DNA of 64,000 bases from CBFFRJ01 sp963530515. Its GTDB lineage: Bacteria; Pseudomonadota; Gammaproteobacteria; Enterobacterales; Enterobacteriaceae. Positions 35,412 to 44,783 of the stretch are shown one piece after another. Both the position numbers and the translations under genes were made by a program. A model generated the notes under the pieces. That model was given only the letters and a program-made list of their open reading frames with translations. It had not been told where the DNA came from and ran no database searches. The first letter of the stretch is position 1, and every line of letters begins with the position of its first letter. The stretch covers positions 36,157-100,156 of the forward strand of contig CAUSEC010000021.1 in the NCBI GenBank assembly GCA_963530515.1, read 5' to 3'.

Positions 35412-36995
35412 TTAGCGGTTACGCGGTTCGAAAATATCTGTCGCCAGCTTGCTGTAGTCAATTTTCTGTAACTTAAAGTTGGTAACGTAGACTGGCCCGG
35501 CTTTTTGCTCGGACATAAACGGGTACGAATTTTTAATCTCTTTGGCGGTAATCCCCGTCCACTGCGAGAAGAAGCTCAGGAAATCATTGGCTGAGCGGCG
35601 CGCTTTAATCACCCGATGGGTTTTATCATCACTCGACACAACCATGAAGGGCACCTGGAAGTTCTGCTGGAACTTGTCATCATGCGCCAGGTATTGCACC
35701 TCTTTACCACGCTCTCTGAACGTCAGCCCATGATCGGAGAAATACGCAATCGAAAAACTCTCGCCGCTACTGTTCAACTGTGAATAAAGTTTGCCGAGTA
35801 GATCGTCGGTGGCGGTGATCGAGTACAGGTAGCAGGAGGTCTCTTTCGACTGCACAAACTCATTGTACTTGTCACCGGAGCGCTCGCAGGTTGACGGGTG
35901 TGAGCCCATCAAATGCAGGACGATGAGCTGCGTTTGAGTGCGGCGGGTGGAGAGCACCTGCGACGTCATTTTCAGCAGGTCTTCATCTTTGGTGTTTTTA
36001 TCGGCCTCAAAATCACCGCTTTTCAGGAACTGCACTTCATCCGCACGTTTGGCGATACTGGCAATCGCCGTATCATACTCGCCAATCTGCCCCTGATTAG
36101 AGAACCACCAGGTCTGGAACCCGGCGCGGTTCGCAAGGGTCACAAAGTTATTCTGATACTCTGGCTTGTCGTTCACCACGCGGTTGAGGGTCAGCCCCAG
36201 CGATTTTTGCGTAGAGCCGCTGGCCGAAATGTAATCCATAAAGAAAGTGCCATTGGCCTGGTTGGCGAACGGGGTGTTATTCCAGTGACCGCCGAACGCA
36301 CCCATCGCATCACGGCGTACGCTCTCGCCAATCACCACCACATAGGTGTGATACTTCGGTTTCACCGCCACCACGTTCCAGGAATCTTTCATATTGGCAA
36401 GCTGAGCCATACTGGCCTGCTCGTCGATGACGCCCTGGTTGTTCACCACCACGTCGCGCACAAAACGCAGCACCGGGATTCCGGTATCACGCAGGTGTAC
36501 GTCATAGCCACGGAAATAGTTTTGTACCGGGCCGACAAAATAGCAGGCAACGCAGAATACTGCCGCGAGGGTATCCCATTTGATCCAGGCCACTTTGCCT
36601 TCCACCTTGCGGCGGATTGACACCACACCCAGCGCGAAAATGGCGAAGCCAATGGCATAGTGATACCACGGGAAAATCTTCAGGATTTCCGTCGACTCTT
36701 CCATGTTGGTGGAGTGCAGCGCCAACAGGGTATTAAAGTTCGGTGCGCCGTAGGCCTGACCAAACGGATAGTAAGAGGCCGCAACCAGCGAGAAGATCCC
36801 GATCAGCACTTTTTGCGTGCGCGGGGCATGACGCCACATCACCCACATAAAGCAGGTCAGCACGACAGCGTACAGCAAGCTGAATTCGTAGCCGAGAGCG
36901 TGATTAATCAGGATAGATTGTAAAAAGTAGAAGCCTGTCCATGGGCTTAACGCTTGCCCACGGGAGACAAGAGGTTCTTTGATTATTAGGCTCAT
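35412..36995 (-). CDS. opgE: OpgE, phosphoethanolamine transferase for periplasmic glucans
   Basis: A 527-residue EptA/OpgE-family inner-membrane enzyme. About five N-terminal membrane helices (to about residue 180) precede a periplasmic alkaline-phosphatase-like sulfatase domain. The catalytic region is YVVVIGESVRRDAMGAFGG, with STQKSL downstream and metal ligands in YFSDHG. It adds phosphoethanolamine to osmoregulated periplasmic glucans. ATG 36995 gives the E. coli length; the longer frame upstream has no homology. The 277 bp upstream hold only the mntS transcript's tail. Confidence 0.92.
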   Translation of the reverse strand: MSLIIKEPLVSRGQALSPWTGFYFLQSILINHALGYEFSLLYAVVLTCFMWVMWRHAPRTQKVLIGIFSLVAASYYPFGQAYGAPNFNTLLALHSTNMEESTEILKIFPWYHYAIGFAIFALGVVSIRRKVEGKVAWIKWDTLAAVFCVACYFVGPVQNYFRGYDVHLRDTGIPVLRFVRDVVVNNQGVIDEQASMAQLANMKDSWNVVAVKPKYHTYVVVIGESVRRDAMGAFGGHWNNTPFANQANGTFFMDYISASGSTQKSLGLTLNRVVNDKPEYQNNFVTLANRAGFQTWWFSNQGQIGEYDTAIASIAKRADEVQFLKSGDFEADKNTKDEDLLKMTSQVLSTRRTQTQLIVLHLMGSHPSTCERSGDKYNEFVQSKETSCYLYSITATDDLLGKLYSQLNSSGESFSIAYFSDHGLTFRERGKEVQYLAHDDKFQQNFQVPFMVVSSDDKTHRVIKARRSANDFLSFFSQWTGITAKEIKNSYPFMSEQKAGPVYVTNFKLQKIDYSKLATDIFEPRNR

Positions 36996-37272
36996 AGTCA
37001 CTATCACGAAAACGCCATGTGAACACCCTGGCGTAAGGGTCAATACCTGCCGGACAGTGCGTGGAGAGGGGAGTGGTCCACTTCTGCGAGCCGCAATTTG
37101 TGCAGGGCTGCGCAAAGATAAAGTGAGCGGCGGTGAAGGTCAACACCCGCTAAGGGATTGTTTTGCGAGGAACACAGCAAATTCTGAAAATAAGGGGTAA
37201 TTATGGTCGGTGAGGCCAAGTATAACGGGGGATTGTGACGGAAAAATGAAGCGGCGTACCGCGACGCCGCAT

Positions 37273-37401
37273 TTAATGAGAGGACTTCTCGTCTGATTTT
37301 GGCTTGCCGTTGATGATGTCACACAACATGTTAAGCAGCATCAAACGCACTTTAAAGGGAGAGTGACTGAACACGCTTATACACCTCTTAAATTCATTCA
37401 T
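37273..37401 (-). CDS. mntS: MntS, 42-residue manganese small protein
   Basis: A small gene reading MNEFKRCISVFSHSPFKVR at the N-terminus and ending KPKSDEKSSH, 42 residues like E. coli MntS, with AAGGAGG directly upstream of ATG 37401. In E. coli MntS raises cytoplasmic Mn2+ by inhibiting the exporter MntP and is repressed by MntR-Mn. It is divergent from mntR, with an MntR box in between. It is too short for ordinary gene finding. Confidence 0.92.
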   Translation of the reverse strand: MNEFKRCISVFSHSPFKVRLMLLNMLCDIINGKPKSDEKSSH

Positions 37402-37467
37402 GTTGACCTCCTTACTTGCTCGTTTCCGCCTGCCTGTCCTTTATGGCAGTGAACGTTATGCATACAG

Positions 37468-37485
37468 ATATAGCATAGGCTATAT
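37468..37485. promoter_or_regulatory. MntR operator
   Basis: ATATAGCATAGGCTATAT is a near-perfect 18-bp palindrome between divergent mntS and mntR, 67 bp upstream of the mntS start. It fits the AT-flanked TAGC-N4-GCTA pattern of MntR boxes. Confidence 0.75.
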
Positions 37486-37594
37486 TTTATAGCTATGGCT
37501 AAAGCGTTAATTTTTTGTGCTGCTTCACGTTTGGTTTACAATGAGCGCTCTCTTATATGGCGCGGATGTCGCGTCACACCTCAGAGGAAGCACA

Positions 37595-38065
37595 ATGAAC
37601 CGTCGCGCAGGTAAGCAAACAATAAAAAAAGTGACGCTGGTAAATGTTGAAGAGCATGTCGAAGGATTTCGTCAGGTCCGCGAAGCGCATCGGCGCGAGC
37701 TGATTGATGACTATGTTGAGCTGATCTCTGATTTGATCGGCGAAGTGGGGGAAGCCCGTCAGGTAGATATGGCGGCACGACTGGGCGTCTCACAGCCGAC
37801 GGTCGCAAAAATGTTAAAACGCCTCGCAACCGTTGGGCTGATTGAACAAATTCCCTGGCGTGGTGTATTTCTGACGCCGGAAGGGGAGAAACTGGCGCAG
37901 GCCAGCCGCGAACGTCATCAAATAGTAGAAAGCTTTTTGTTAGTACTGGGTGTCAGCCCGGATATCGCCCGTCGTGATGCGGAAGGGATGGAACATCACG
38001 TCAGCGAGGAGACGCTGGAACGTTTTCGCCTCTTCACGCAACAGCATGGGTTACCACCTGAATGA
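37595..38065 (+). CDS. mntR: Manganese-responsive regulator MntR
   Basis: A 156-residue DtxR-family repressor/activator: winged helix (about 40-95, with VDMAARLGVSQPTVAKMLKRL) and a metal-binding/dimerisation domain containing E and H ligands in ERHQIVESFLL and EGMEHHVSEE. AGAGGAAG precedes ATG 37595; the open frame upstream to 37517 lacks homology. It represses mntS and mntH and activates mntP with Mn2+. The stop overlaps the ybiR start (ATGA). Confidence 0.95.
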   Translation: MNRRAGKQTIKKVTLVNVEEHVEGFRQVREAHRRELIDDYVELISDLIGEVGEARQVDMAARLGVSQPTVAKMLKRLATVGLIEQIPWRGVFLTPEGEKLAQASRERHQIVESFLLVLGVSPDIARRDAEGMEHHVSEETLERFRLFTQQHGLPPE

Positions 38066-39171
38066 ACCTGCCGTTTTTCCGTGCGCTGATGCAGGATCGC
38101 TTTTTACATCTTTTACTTCTTATCGGTGTCGGCCTCTATTTTGCTGTCCCGTTTGCGCCGGAAAAATGGCCCGCCGCCATTGACTGGCACACCATTATTA
38201 CCCTCAGCGGCTTAATGCTCCTGACCAAAGGGGTCGAGCTCAGCGGCTATTTTGATGTGCTGGGGCGGCGTATGGTGCGCCGCTTTCGCACCGAGCGCCA
38301 GCTGGCGATGTTTATGGTGCTGGCCGCCGCGTTGCTGTCTACCTTTCTGACCAACGATGTGGCGCTGTTTATCGTGGTGCCACTGACCATTACGCTAAAA
38401 AAACTCTGCGAAATCCCGGTCAATCGCCTGATCATTTTCGAAGCGCTGGCGGTTAATGCCGGTTCACTGTTGACGCCTGTCGGTAACCCGCAAAACATTC
38501 TGATGTGGGGGCGATCCGGCAGCTCGTTTCTGGCCTTTATCGGGCAAATGACCCCGCTGGCGCTGGCGATGATGGCCTCACTCTTGATCCTTTGCTGGTT
38601 CTGCTTTCCTAAAAAAGCCCTCAGTTACCACAGCGGCATGAAGAATCCCGACTGGCAGCCGCGGCTGGTATGGGCGTGTCTTGGTTTTTACCTCATTTTC
38701 ATTACCGCGCTTGAGCTAAAGCAGGAGCTCTGGGGGCTGGCAGTTGTGGCGGCCGGATTTATTCTGCTCGCCCGCCGGGTGGTGTTGAGCGTGGACTGGA
38801 CGTTGTTATTGGTCTTTATGGCGATGTTCATTGATGTGCATCTGCTGATTCAACTGCCGTTTTTACATAATCTGCTGAGTACCACCAGCCAGCTCTCTGC
38901 ACCGGGGCTATGGCTGACCGCCATTGGCCTGTCGCAGGTCATCAGTAACGTACCCGCCACTATCTTGCTGCTTAACTATGTCCCGCCGGATACGCTGCTC
39001 GCCTGGGCCGTCAACGTGGGTGGCTTCGGATTGTTGCCGGGTTCGCTGGCGAATTTAATCGCCTTGCGCATGGCAAACGACCGCCGCATCTGGTGGCGCT
39101 TTCACCTCTACTCTCTGCCGATGCTGCTCTGGGCCGCGCTGGTGGGCTACGGATTGCTGCTTCTCAGATAG
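38062..39171 (+). CDS. ybiR: YbiR, ion-transporter-superfamily membrane protein
   Basis: A 369-residue polytopic protein with about eleven hydrophobic segments, of the ArsB/NhaD-like ion transporter superfamily (citrate/anion transporters). Conserved patterns include FLTNDVALFIVVPL and the inverted half with NVPATILLLNY. It is translationally coupled to mntR by ATGA, which suggests, without proof, a link to metal homeostasis. The substrate is unknown. Confidence 0.85.
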   Translation: MNLPFFRALMQDRFLHLLLLIGVGLYFAVPFAPEKWPAAIDWHTIITLSGLMLLTKGVELSGYFDVLGRRMVRRFRTERQLAMFMVLAAALLSTFLTNDVALFIVVPLTITLKKLCEIPVNRLIIFEALAVNAGSLLTPVGNPQNILMWGRSGSSFLAFIGQMTPLALAMMASLLILCWFCFPKKALSYHSGMKNPDWQPRLVWACLGFYLIFITALELKQELWGLAVVAAGFILLARRVVLSVDWTLLLVFMAMFIDVHLLIQLPFLHNLLSTTSQLSAPGLWLTAIGLSQVISNVPATILLLNYVPPDTLLAWAVNVGGFGLLPGSLANLIALRMANDRRIWWRFHLYSLPMLLWAALVGYGLLLLR

Positions 39172-39271
39172 TGCTGATTTGTCAGTTTATCCTGGCAAAT
39201 GTATAGCGAGCTTCTACGGTTAGTAAACGGCGTAACTGTGACGCCGTTCACTGACAGGATTGTTGCGAGCT

Positions 39272-40369
39272 ATGGCAGACACGACGACTTCGCCTGAGAA
39301 CGGGCAGCAAAAAGAAGAAACCTCCACCCGCAAGCGACCCGGCAAAAAGCCCCTGGTAATCCTGGGCATCGTGGTTATTGTGATGGTGATTGTTGCGCTG
39401 GTCTGGTGGTTTATGACCCGCAATGAAGAGACCACAGACGACGCCTTTACCGATGGCGATACCGTAACCATCGCACCGAAAGCATCGGGTTATGTGACGG
39501 ACTTACGCATCAAAGATAACCAGCAGGTGAAGAAGGGCGACCTGCTGCTGGTGATTGACCCACGCGATGCCACCGCCCAACGCGACCAGGCCCAGGCACA
39601 ACTGGGGCTGGCGCAAGCCCAACTGCATCAGGCTCAGGCCCAGCTTGACCTGTCCAAAGTACAGTATCCGGCGCAGCGCGATGAAGCCAAAGCGCAGGTG
39701 TTAAAAGCACAGGCCGATTTGGCCAACGCCGAGGCGGCGTACAAGCGCCAGCGAGGCGTTGACCCGCGCGCCACCACCCAGCAAAACATCGACAGTGCCA
39801 ACGCGCAGTTGCGTAGCGCCCAGGCAGGGCTTGCCAGCGCGCAGGCGCAGCTTGAGGTCGCCGGTCAGGTACAACTGCAAATAAGGCAGCAGGAAACCAA
39901 TGTCGAAGCGCGCGAGCGGCAGGTCGATCAGGCGAAAGCGCAGCTTGAAACCGCCGAACTCAATCTCTCCTGGACCGAAGTCCGCGCACCGTTCGATGGA
40001 TTCGTCACCAAACGCAACGTGCAGACCGGCACTCTGGTGCAGGCGGGGACGGCGCTCTTCTCGCTGGTCTCACCGCAAATTTGGGTGACGGCCAATTTCA
40101 AAGAATCGCAGCTGGAACGGATGCGCCCCGGCAACAAAGTGACGGTAAAAGTCGATGCGTGGCCGGATATGGAGCTGGAAGGGCATATCGACAGCATCCA
40201 GCAGGGCAGTGGCTCGAAGTTCTCGGCCTTCCCGTCGGAAAACGCCACCGGCAACTTTGTCAAAATCGTCCAGCGCGTACCGGTCAAAATCGTTATCGAT
40301 AAGGGGTTGGACGCCAATCGTCCTCTGCCGCTTGGCTTGTCCGTGGAACCTAAGGTGACGGTGGAATGA
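39272..40369 (+). CDS. EmrA-like membrane-fusion protein
   Basis: A 365-residue HlyD/EmrA-type adaptor: cytoplasmic N-terminus with KRPGKK, one anchor helix (about 31-50), lipoyl halves (about 60-95 and 235-285) around a long A/Q-rich coiled-coil hairpin (about 96-235), then a beta-barrel. I chose ATG 39272 (MADTTTSPENG). It starts a three-gene operon with an EmrB-like pump (ATGA overlap) and an outer-membrane factor. No regulator gene lies beside it. Confidence 0.9.
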   Translation: MADTTTSPENGQQKEETSTRKRPGKKPLVILGIVVIVMVIVALVWWFMTRNEETTDDAFTDGDTVTIAPKASGYVTDLRIKDNQQVKKGDLLLVIDPRDATAQRDQAQAQLGLAQAQLHQAQAQLDLSKVQYPAQRDEAKAQVLKAQADLANAEAAYKRQRGVDPRATTQQNIDSANAQLRSAQAGLASAQAQLEVAGQVQLQIRQQETNVEARERQVDQAKAQLETAELNLSWTEVRAPFDGFVTKRNVQTGTLVQAGTALFSLVSPQIWVTANFKESQLERMRPGNKVTVKVDAWPDMELEGHIDSIQQGSGSKFSAFPSENATGNFVKIVQRVPVKIVIDKGLDANRPLPLGLSVEPKVTVE

Positions 40370-41937
40370 CCGACGTCAGTCACGAAAACTGGCGTCCTGC
40401 CAGCAATCCCTGGACGGTGGCGTGGGTGGTGACGCTGGCGGTGTTTATGGAGATTCTCGACACCACCATCGTCAACGTTGCGCTGCCCCACGTCGCCGGT
40501 TCCCTCTCCGCCAGCTATGACGAATCGACCTGGGTGTTGACCAGTTACCTGGTGGCGAACGGGATCGTGCTGCCCATCTCGGCGTTTTTGAGCCGGGTTT
40601 TCGGGCGCAAGCAGTTCTTTCTCATCTGTATTGTGATGTTCACCGTCTGCTCGTTTCTCTGCGGCATCGCCACTGAGCTCTGGCAAATCATTCTCTTCCG
40701 TATTTTGCAGGGCTTTTTTGGCGGCGGCCTGCAACCCACACAGCAGTCGGTGCTGCTCGATTATTTCAAGCCTGAGGATCGGGGCAAAGCCTTTGGCCTG
40801 TCGTCGATTGCGATCATCGTCGCTCCGGTGCTGGGGCCGACGCTGGGCGGCTGGATAACCGACAACTACTCCTGGCGCTGGGTCTTCTTTATTAACATCC
40901 CTATTGGCATTGTCACGGTGCTGGCGATTTATCAATTACTGGAAGACCCACCGTGGGAGAAAAAATCTGAAGAGAAACTGTCGATTGACTGGACGGGGAT
41001 CAGCCTGATTGCGCTGGGACTGGGGTGCCTGCAGGTGATGCTCGACAGAGGTGAAGATGAAGACTGGTTTGCGTCTGACTTTACCCGCACGTTCGCCGTG
41101 CTAACCCTCATCGGCATTATCGGCGCGATTTACTGGCTGCTGTATGCCAAAAAGCCGGTGGTCGATCTGCGCTGTATGGCAGATAAAAACTTTGCCGTTT
41201 CGAGCCTGCTGATGGCCGGAATGGCGATGATCCTCTATGGCAGCTCGGTGGTTATTCCGCAGCTGGCACAGCAGGATCTGGGCTATACCGCCACCTGGTC
41301 CGGGCTGGTGCTCTCGCCGGGGGCAGTGCTTATCGTGCTCACCATCCCGCTGGTGCTTAAACTGATGCCGATTGTGCAGACACGCTGGATAATCGCTTTT
41401 GGCTTCTTCTGCCTTGCTGCCTCGTTCTGGTGGTCGCGCACGCTCACCCCCAATATCGATTTTGAAACCCTGGTGCTGTTTCGCAGCGCCCAGTCTCTTG
41501 GGCTGGGGTTCCTGTTTGTGCCGCTGACTACCATTGCGTTTATTTCGATTCCTCGCCAGCTCAACGCGGACGGCGCGGCGCTGTTTACCATGTTCCGCAA
41601 CGTGGCGGGGTCGATAGGCATTTCGCTCTCCACGGCGGCCATCACCGAGCGCTCGCAGACGCACAGCGCGTATCTCTCGACACACGCCTCCCCGCTGAAC
41701 GAGCCGTTCCAGCAGGCCCTGCGCGACTCGGCGGAGGCTATCCGTAATTTCACGACGATAACCGGTGATGCGTTGAATACAGCAACGGGGCAGATGTACA
41801 AAACCATGATTGCTCAGGCGCGTTTTCTCGCCTACATCGACGTGTTTACGCTGCTCGCGGTCGTGGCATTTTTACTGATCCCATTTTGTTTACTGCTTTC
41901 GCCCATCAAGAGCGAAGGCAGCGCAGGAGCACATTAA
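40366..41937 (+). CDS. EmrB-like DHA2-family MFS drug transporter
   Basis: A 523-residue 14-helix MFS pump of the DHA2/EmrB class. It has the motif-C type LDTTIVNVALPHVAGSL in helix 1, the motif-A-like LSRVFGRKQFF, and GWITDNYSWRWVFFINIPIG. It would use the proton gradient to pass hydrophobic compounds to the EmrA-like adaptor and outer-membrane channel on either side. The substrate cannot be told from sequence. Confidence 0.9.
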   Translation: MTDVSHENWRPASNPWTVAWVVTLAVFMEILDTTIVNVALPHVAGSLSASYDESTWVLTSYLVANGIVLPISAFLSRVFGRKQFFLICIVMFTVCSFLCGIATELWQIILFRILQGFFGGGLQPTQQSVLLDYFKPEDRGKAFGLSSIAIIVAPVLGPTLGGWITDNYSWRWVFFINIPIGIVTVLAIYQLLEDPPWEKKSEEKLSIDWTGISLIALGLGCLQVMLDRGEDEDWFASDFTRTFAVLTLIGIIGAIYWLLYAKKPVVDLRCMADKNFAVSSLLMAGMAMILYGSSVVIPQLAQQDLGYTATWSGLVLSPGAVLIVLTIPLVLKLMPIVQTRWIIAFGFFCLAASFWWSRTLTPNIDFETLVLFRSAQSLGLGFLFVPLTTIAFISIPRQLNADGAALFTMFRNVAGSIGISLSTAAITERSQTHSAYLSTHASPLNEPFQQALRDSAEAIRNFTTITGDALNTATGQMYKTMIAQARFLAYIDVFTLLAVVAFLLIPFCLLLSPIKSEGSAGAH

Positions 41938-41938
41938 T

Positions 41939-43462
41939 ATGTCCAGGCGTGGTCTCTCTTTGATGATGTTGTCGCTTATGCTTGCCGGGTGCGCCGTCGG
42001 GCCGGATTATCAGCAGCCCAAGCCCCAGACTCCGGCGCGCTGGAACGATCCGGGGGATAAAACCGTGGTGTCGCAAACCGCGCCACAGGCGGTGAATCCG
42101 CGCTGGTGGACAACCTTTCAGTCGCCACAACTTAACAGCCTGATTGACCGGGCGATTGCCGGGAACCTGACGCTCCAGCAGACGGTGCTGCGCATTGCCG
42201 GGGCGCGTGAACAGATAAACCAGGCAGGTGGGGCGTATCTGCCTGCGGTGAACGGCAGCCTCAAAGCCACACGGCAACAGCTGGGGCTGGAAGGCGAGCT
42301 GAAATCCCACGATGTTTACGGGCAACTGGATAACGTCGACCCGGAAATCTCCGGTGCGTTAGGCGCGCTGACCCAGCCGGTCAATCTTTACCAGGGGAGC
42401 TTTGACGCCCAGTGGGAGCTCGATATGTGGGGCAAAGTGCGTCGTCAGGTTGAGGTGTCGCAAGCCCAGCAACAGCAGGCGATAGAACAGCGCAACGATG
42501 CACTGGTGTCGCTGCAGGCGGAAGTGGCGCGCGCCTGGCTGCAACTGCGCGGCGCGCAAAGCGTCATCAATACATTACAAACCCAGATAGATACTGCCCA
42601 ACAAACCTTTGATCTGACGGAAAACCGCCAGCGCGGTGGGCTGTCGCCACAAATGGACGTGGAAAATGCCCGCGCCCAGGTGGGCAATCTTGAAGCGCAA
42701 CTGCCGCAGTATCAGGCGCAGGAGCGTCAGGCGATGAACGCCCTGGCGATTCTGCTTGGCAAGCCACCGGGTGCCCTCGACAGCGAATTGCGCAGCGCCC
42801 AGCCTCTGCCCGCGTTGCCAAAAATCGTCCCCACCGGGATTCCGTCCACCCTGGCGCGCCGCCGCCCGGATGTCCGTGAAGCCGAAGCGTCCTTGCATGC
42901 GGCAACTGCACAGATTGGCGTCTCGGTCGCCCAGCTTTTCCCCAGCCTGTCGCTCAGCGGGCAGTTTGGTCTGCGCAACAGTGAAACGAACTGGCTGACC
43001 GACTGGAGCAGCCATTTTTACAGCGTTGGCCCGCAAATCTCAGTGCCGATTTTCCAGGGCGGACGGTTGGTCTCCAGCGTCAGGCTGGCTCGTGCCCAGC
43101 AGGGCGCTGCCGTACTCAACTATCGTCAGACGGTGCTTGAAGCGCTGGGGGATGTGGAAAATGCGCTGGTCAGCTACCGCAGCGATCAGCAGCGAGAAGC
43201 GGGGCTGGAGAAAACCATCGAAGCGTTGCAAAGCGCCTTTAATCTTGCCAGCGACAGCTATCGTCAGGGGATCGCGAGTTTTATTGATGTGCTCGACGCC
43301 CAGCGTCAGCTGGCGCAGGCGGAGCAGCAGCGCGCGCAGGCGCGGGTGCAGAGCAGCCTCGATCTGGTGGCCTTGTACAAAGCGCTCGGTGGCGGCTGGG
43401 AACCGTATCAGAACGTGCGTCTGCCCGATTACAACGTCTTTGGCGATGCCCCGCGTGGATAA
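41939..43462 (+). CDS. Outer-membrane efflux lipoprotein (TolC/NodT family)
   Basis: A 507-residue outer-membrane factor with a lipoprotein signal (LMLAGC, lipid cysteine at about residue 18) and two OEP repeats rich in coiled-coil (about 60-250 and 280-470). GCAGGAGC precedes ATG 41939, 1 bp after the EmrB-like stop. The gene completes a self-contained tripartite pump that would not depend on TolC. Confidence 0.9.
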   Translation: MSRRGLSLMMLSLMLAGCAVGPDYQQPKPQTPARWNDPGDKTVVSQTAPQAVNPRWWTTFQSPQLNSLIDRAIAGNLTLQQTVLRIAGAREQINQAGGAYLPAVNGSLKATRQQLGLEGELKSHDVYGQLDNVDPEISGALGALTQPVNLYQGSFDAQWELDMWGKVRRQVEVSQAQQQQAIEQRNDALVSLQAEVARAWLQLRGAQSVINTLQTQIDTAQQTFDLTENRQRGGLSPQMDVENARAQVGNLEAQLPQYQAQERQAMNALAILLGKPPGALDSELRSAQPLPALPKIVPTGIPSTLARRRPDVREAEASLHAATAQIGVSVAQLFPSLSLSGQFGLRNSETNWLTDWSSHFYSVGPQISVPIFQGGRLVSSVRLARAQQGAAVLNYRQTVLEALGDVENALVSYRSDQQREAGLEKTIEALQSAFNLASDSYRQGIASFIDVLDAQRQLAQAEQQRAQARVQSSLDLVALYKALGGGWEPYQNVRLPDYNVFGDAPRG

Positions 43463-43565
43463 GGTTCAGAGGATTGGGCAAGAAACAGACAGGAACATCA
43501 CATTCCGGCGAGCCACGTTTTGCGTATAACTGTTTGCGTCAACCAACAGTGAGAGGAGACGCCCC

Positions 43566-44603
43566 ATGCGTTATCAAAAACTCGGCAATACCGGTCTGTT
43601 TGTGTCTGAACTGTGCCTCGGCACCATGACCTTTGGTGGTGAAAGCGGGATGTGGAGCAAAATCGGCCAGTTAGGTCAGGCTCAGGCCGATCAACTGGTG
43701 GGCAGCGCGCTGGATGCGGGTATCAACTTTATTGACACCGCCAACGTCTATTCCGAAGGCCGTTCGGAGGAGATTACCGGGCAGGCGCTGAAAAACCTGA
43801 AAATCCCACGTGAGAATGTGGTGGTGGCGACCAAAGTATTCGGTGAAACCGGCACGGCGGGCGTGAACTCACGCGGCAGCTCGCGCTATCACATTATTGG
43901 CAGCGTGAAAGAGAGCCTGAAACGTCTGCAACTCGATCATATCGATCTCTACCAGTTGCATGGTTTTGACCCGGCCACGCCGATGGAAGAGATGCTGTAC
44001 GCGCTCGATAACCTCGTGCAGCACGGCCACGTACGCTACATCGGCGTTTCTAACTGGGCCGCCTGGCAAATCGCTAAAGCGTTGGGGATTTCCGAACGTC
44101 TGGGGCTGGCGCGTTTTGCCTCGTTGCAGGCTTACTACACCATCGCCGGGCGCGATCTTGAGCGCGAACTGGTGCCGATGCTGCAGAGTGAGAACGTCGG
44201 CCTGATGGTCTGGAGCCCGCTGGCAGGGGGATTGCTGAGCGGCAAATACGGTCGCGACGGGCAGGGTGAAGCGGGCAGTCGCCGCCTCGAATTTGATTTC
44301 CCGCCGGTGAACAAAGATCGCGCCTTCGACTGTGTTGACGTGATGCGAGGGATTGCCGAGGCCAAAGGCGTCTCCGTGGCACAAATCGCACTGGCCTGGC
44401 TGCTGCATCAGCCGGTGGTCAGCAGCGTCATCATCGGGGCTAAACGCCCGGAGCAGCTGGATGACAACATCGCCGCCACGCACATTCGCCTGACCGAAGA
44501 AGAGCTGAGTCAGCTCGACGCGGTAAGCGCGTTGCCGCGGGAATACCCCGGCTGGATGCTTGAGCGTCAGGGCGAGTACCGTCGCAATCAGTTAGCCAAA
44601 TAA
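43566..44603 (+). CDS. Aldo/keto reductase
   Basis: A 345-residue NADPH-dependent reductase of the AKR TIM-barrel superfamily. The catalytic tetrad is D57 (FIDTANVY), Y62, K90 (VVVATK) and H132 (YQLHGFD). GVSNW and VIIGAKRPEQLDDN contact the cofactor. GAGAGGAG precedes the ATG. The physiological aldehyde or ketone substrate is unknown. It has its own terminator and is not obviously part of the pump operon. Confidence 0.88.
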   Translation: MRYQKLGNTGLFVSELCLGTMTFGGESGMWSKIGQLGQAQADQLVGSALDAGINFIDTANVYSEGRSEEITGQALKNLKIPRENVVVATKVFGETGTAGVNSRGSSRYHIIGSVKESLKRLQLDHIDLYQLHGFDPATPMEEMLYALDNLVQHGHVRYIGVSNWAAWQIAKALGISERLGLARFASLQAYYTIAGRDLERELVPMLQSENVGLMVWSPLAGGLLSGKYGRDGQGEAGSRRLEFDFPPVNKDRAFDCVDVMRGIAEAKGVSVAQIALAWLLHQPVVSSVIIGAKRPEQLDDNIAATHIRLTEEELSQLDAVSALPREYPGWMLERQGEYRRNQLAK

Positions 44604-44619
44604 TCCCCTCGTTTGACCG

Positions 44620-44659
44620 ACCCCGGTGATGCTCTCCAGCCCGCCGGGGTTTTCTTTTC
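44620..44659 (+). terminator. Terminator of the aldo/keto reductase gene
   Basis: CCCCGG / CCGGGG arms (44621-44626 and 44644-44649) with a 17-base loop, followed by TTTTCTTTTCT. Confidence 0.7.
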
Positions 44660-44730
44660 TGCCGCTTTTTTCTCCACGCTGGTCACAAAAAACGATCCTG
44701 TTCGTGGTCTGCCTATGCATTCTTGTCTAT

Positions 44731-44742
44731 ATGACTAGTCAT
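44731..44742. promoter_or_regulatory. Perfect 12-bp palindrome, candidate GntR operator
   Basis: ATGACTAGTCAT lies 41 bp before the GH1 start, flanked by AT-rich sequence and a further AATGACTTT half-like repeat at 44750. Its position suits the GntR regulator at the end of this operon. Confidence 0.45.
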
Positions 44743-44783
44743 GAATTTTAAATGACTTTACATATAAACACGGAGACGACGAG

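Noticed and set aside
36979..37200. A 73-codon plus-strand frame between opgE and mntS
   Set aside because: No ribosome site or homology; it runs antisense to the mntS downstream region and the opgE start.
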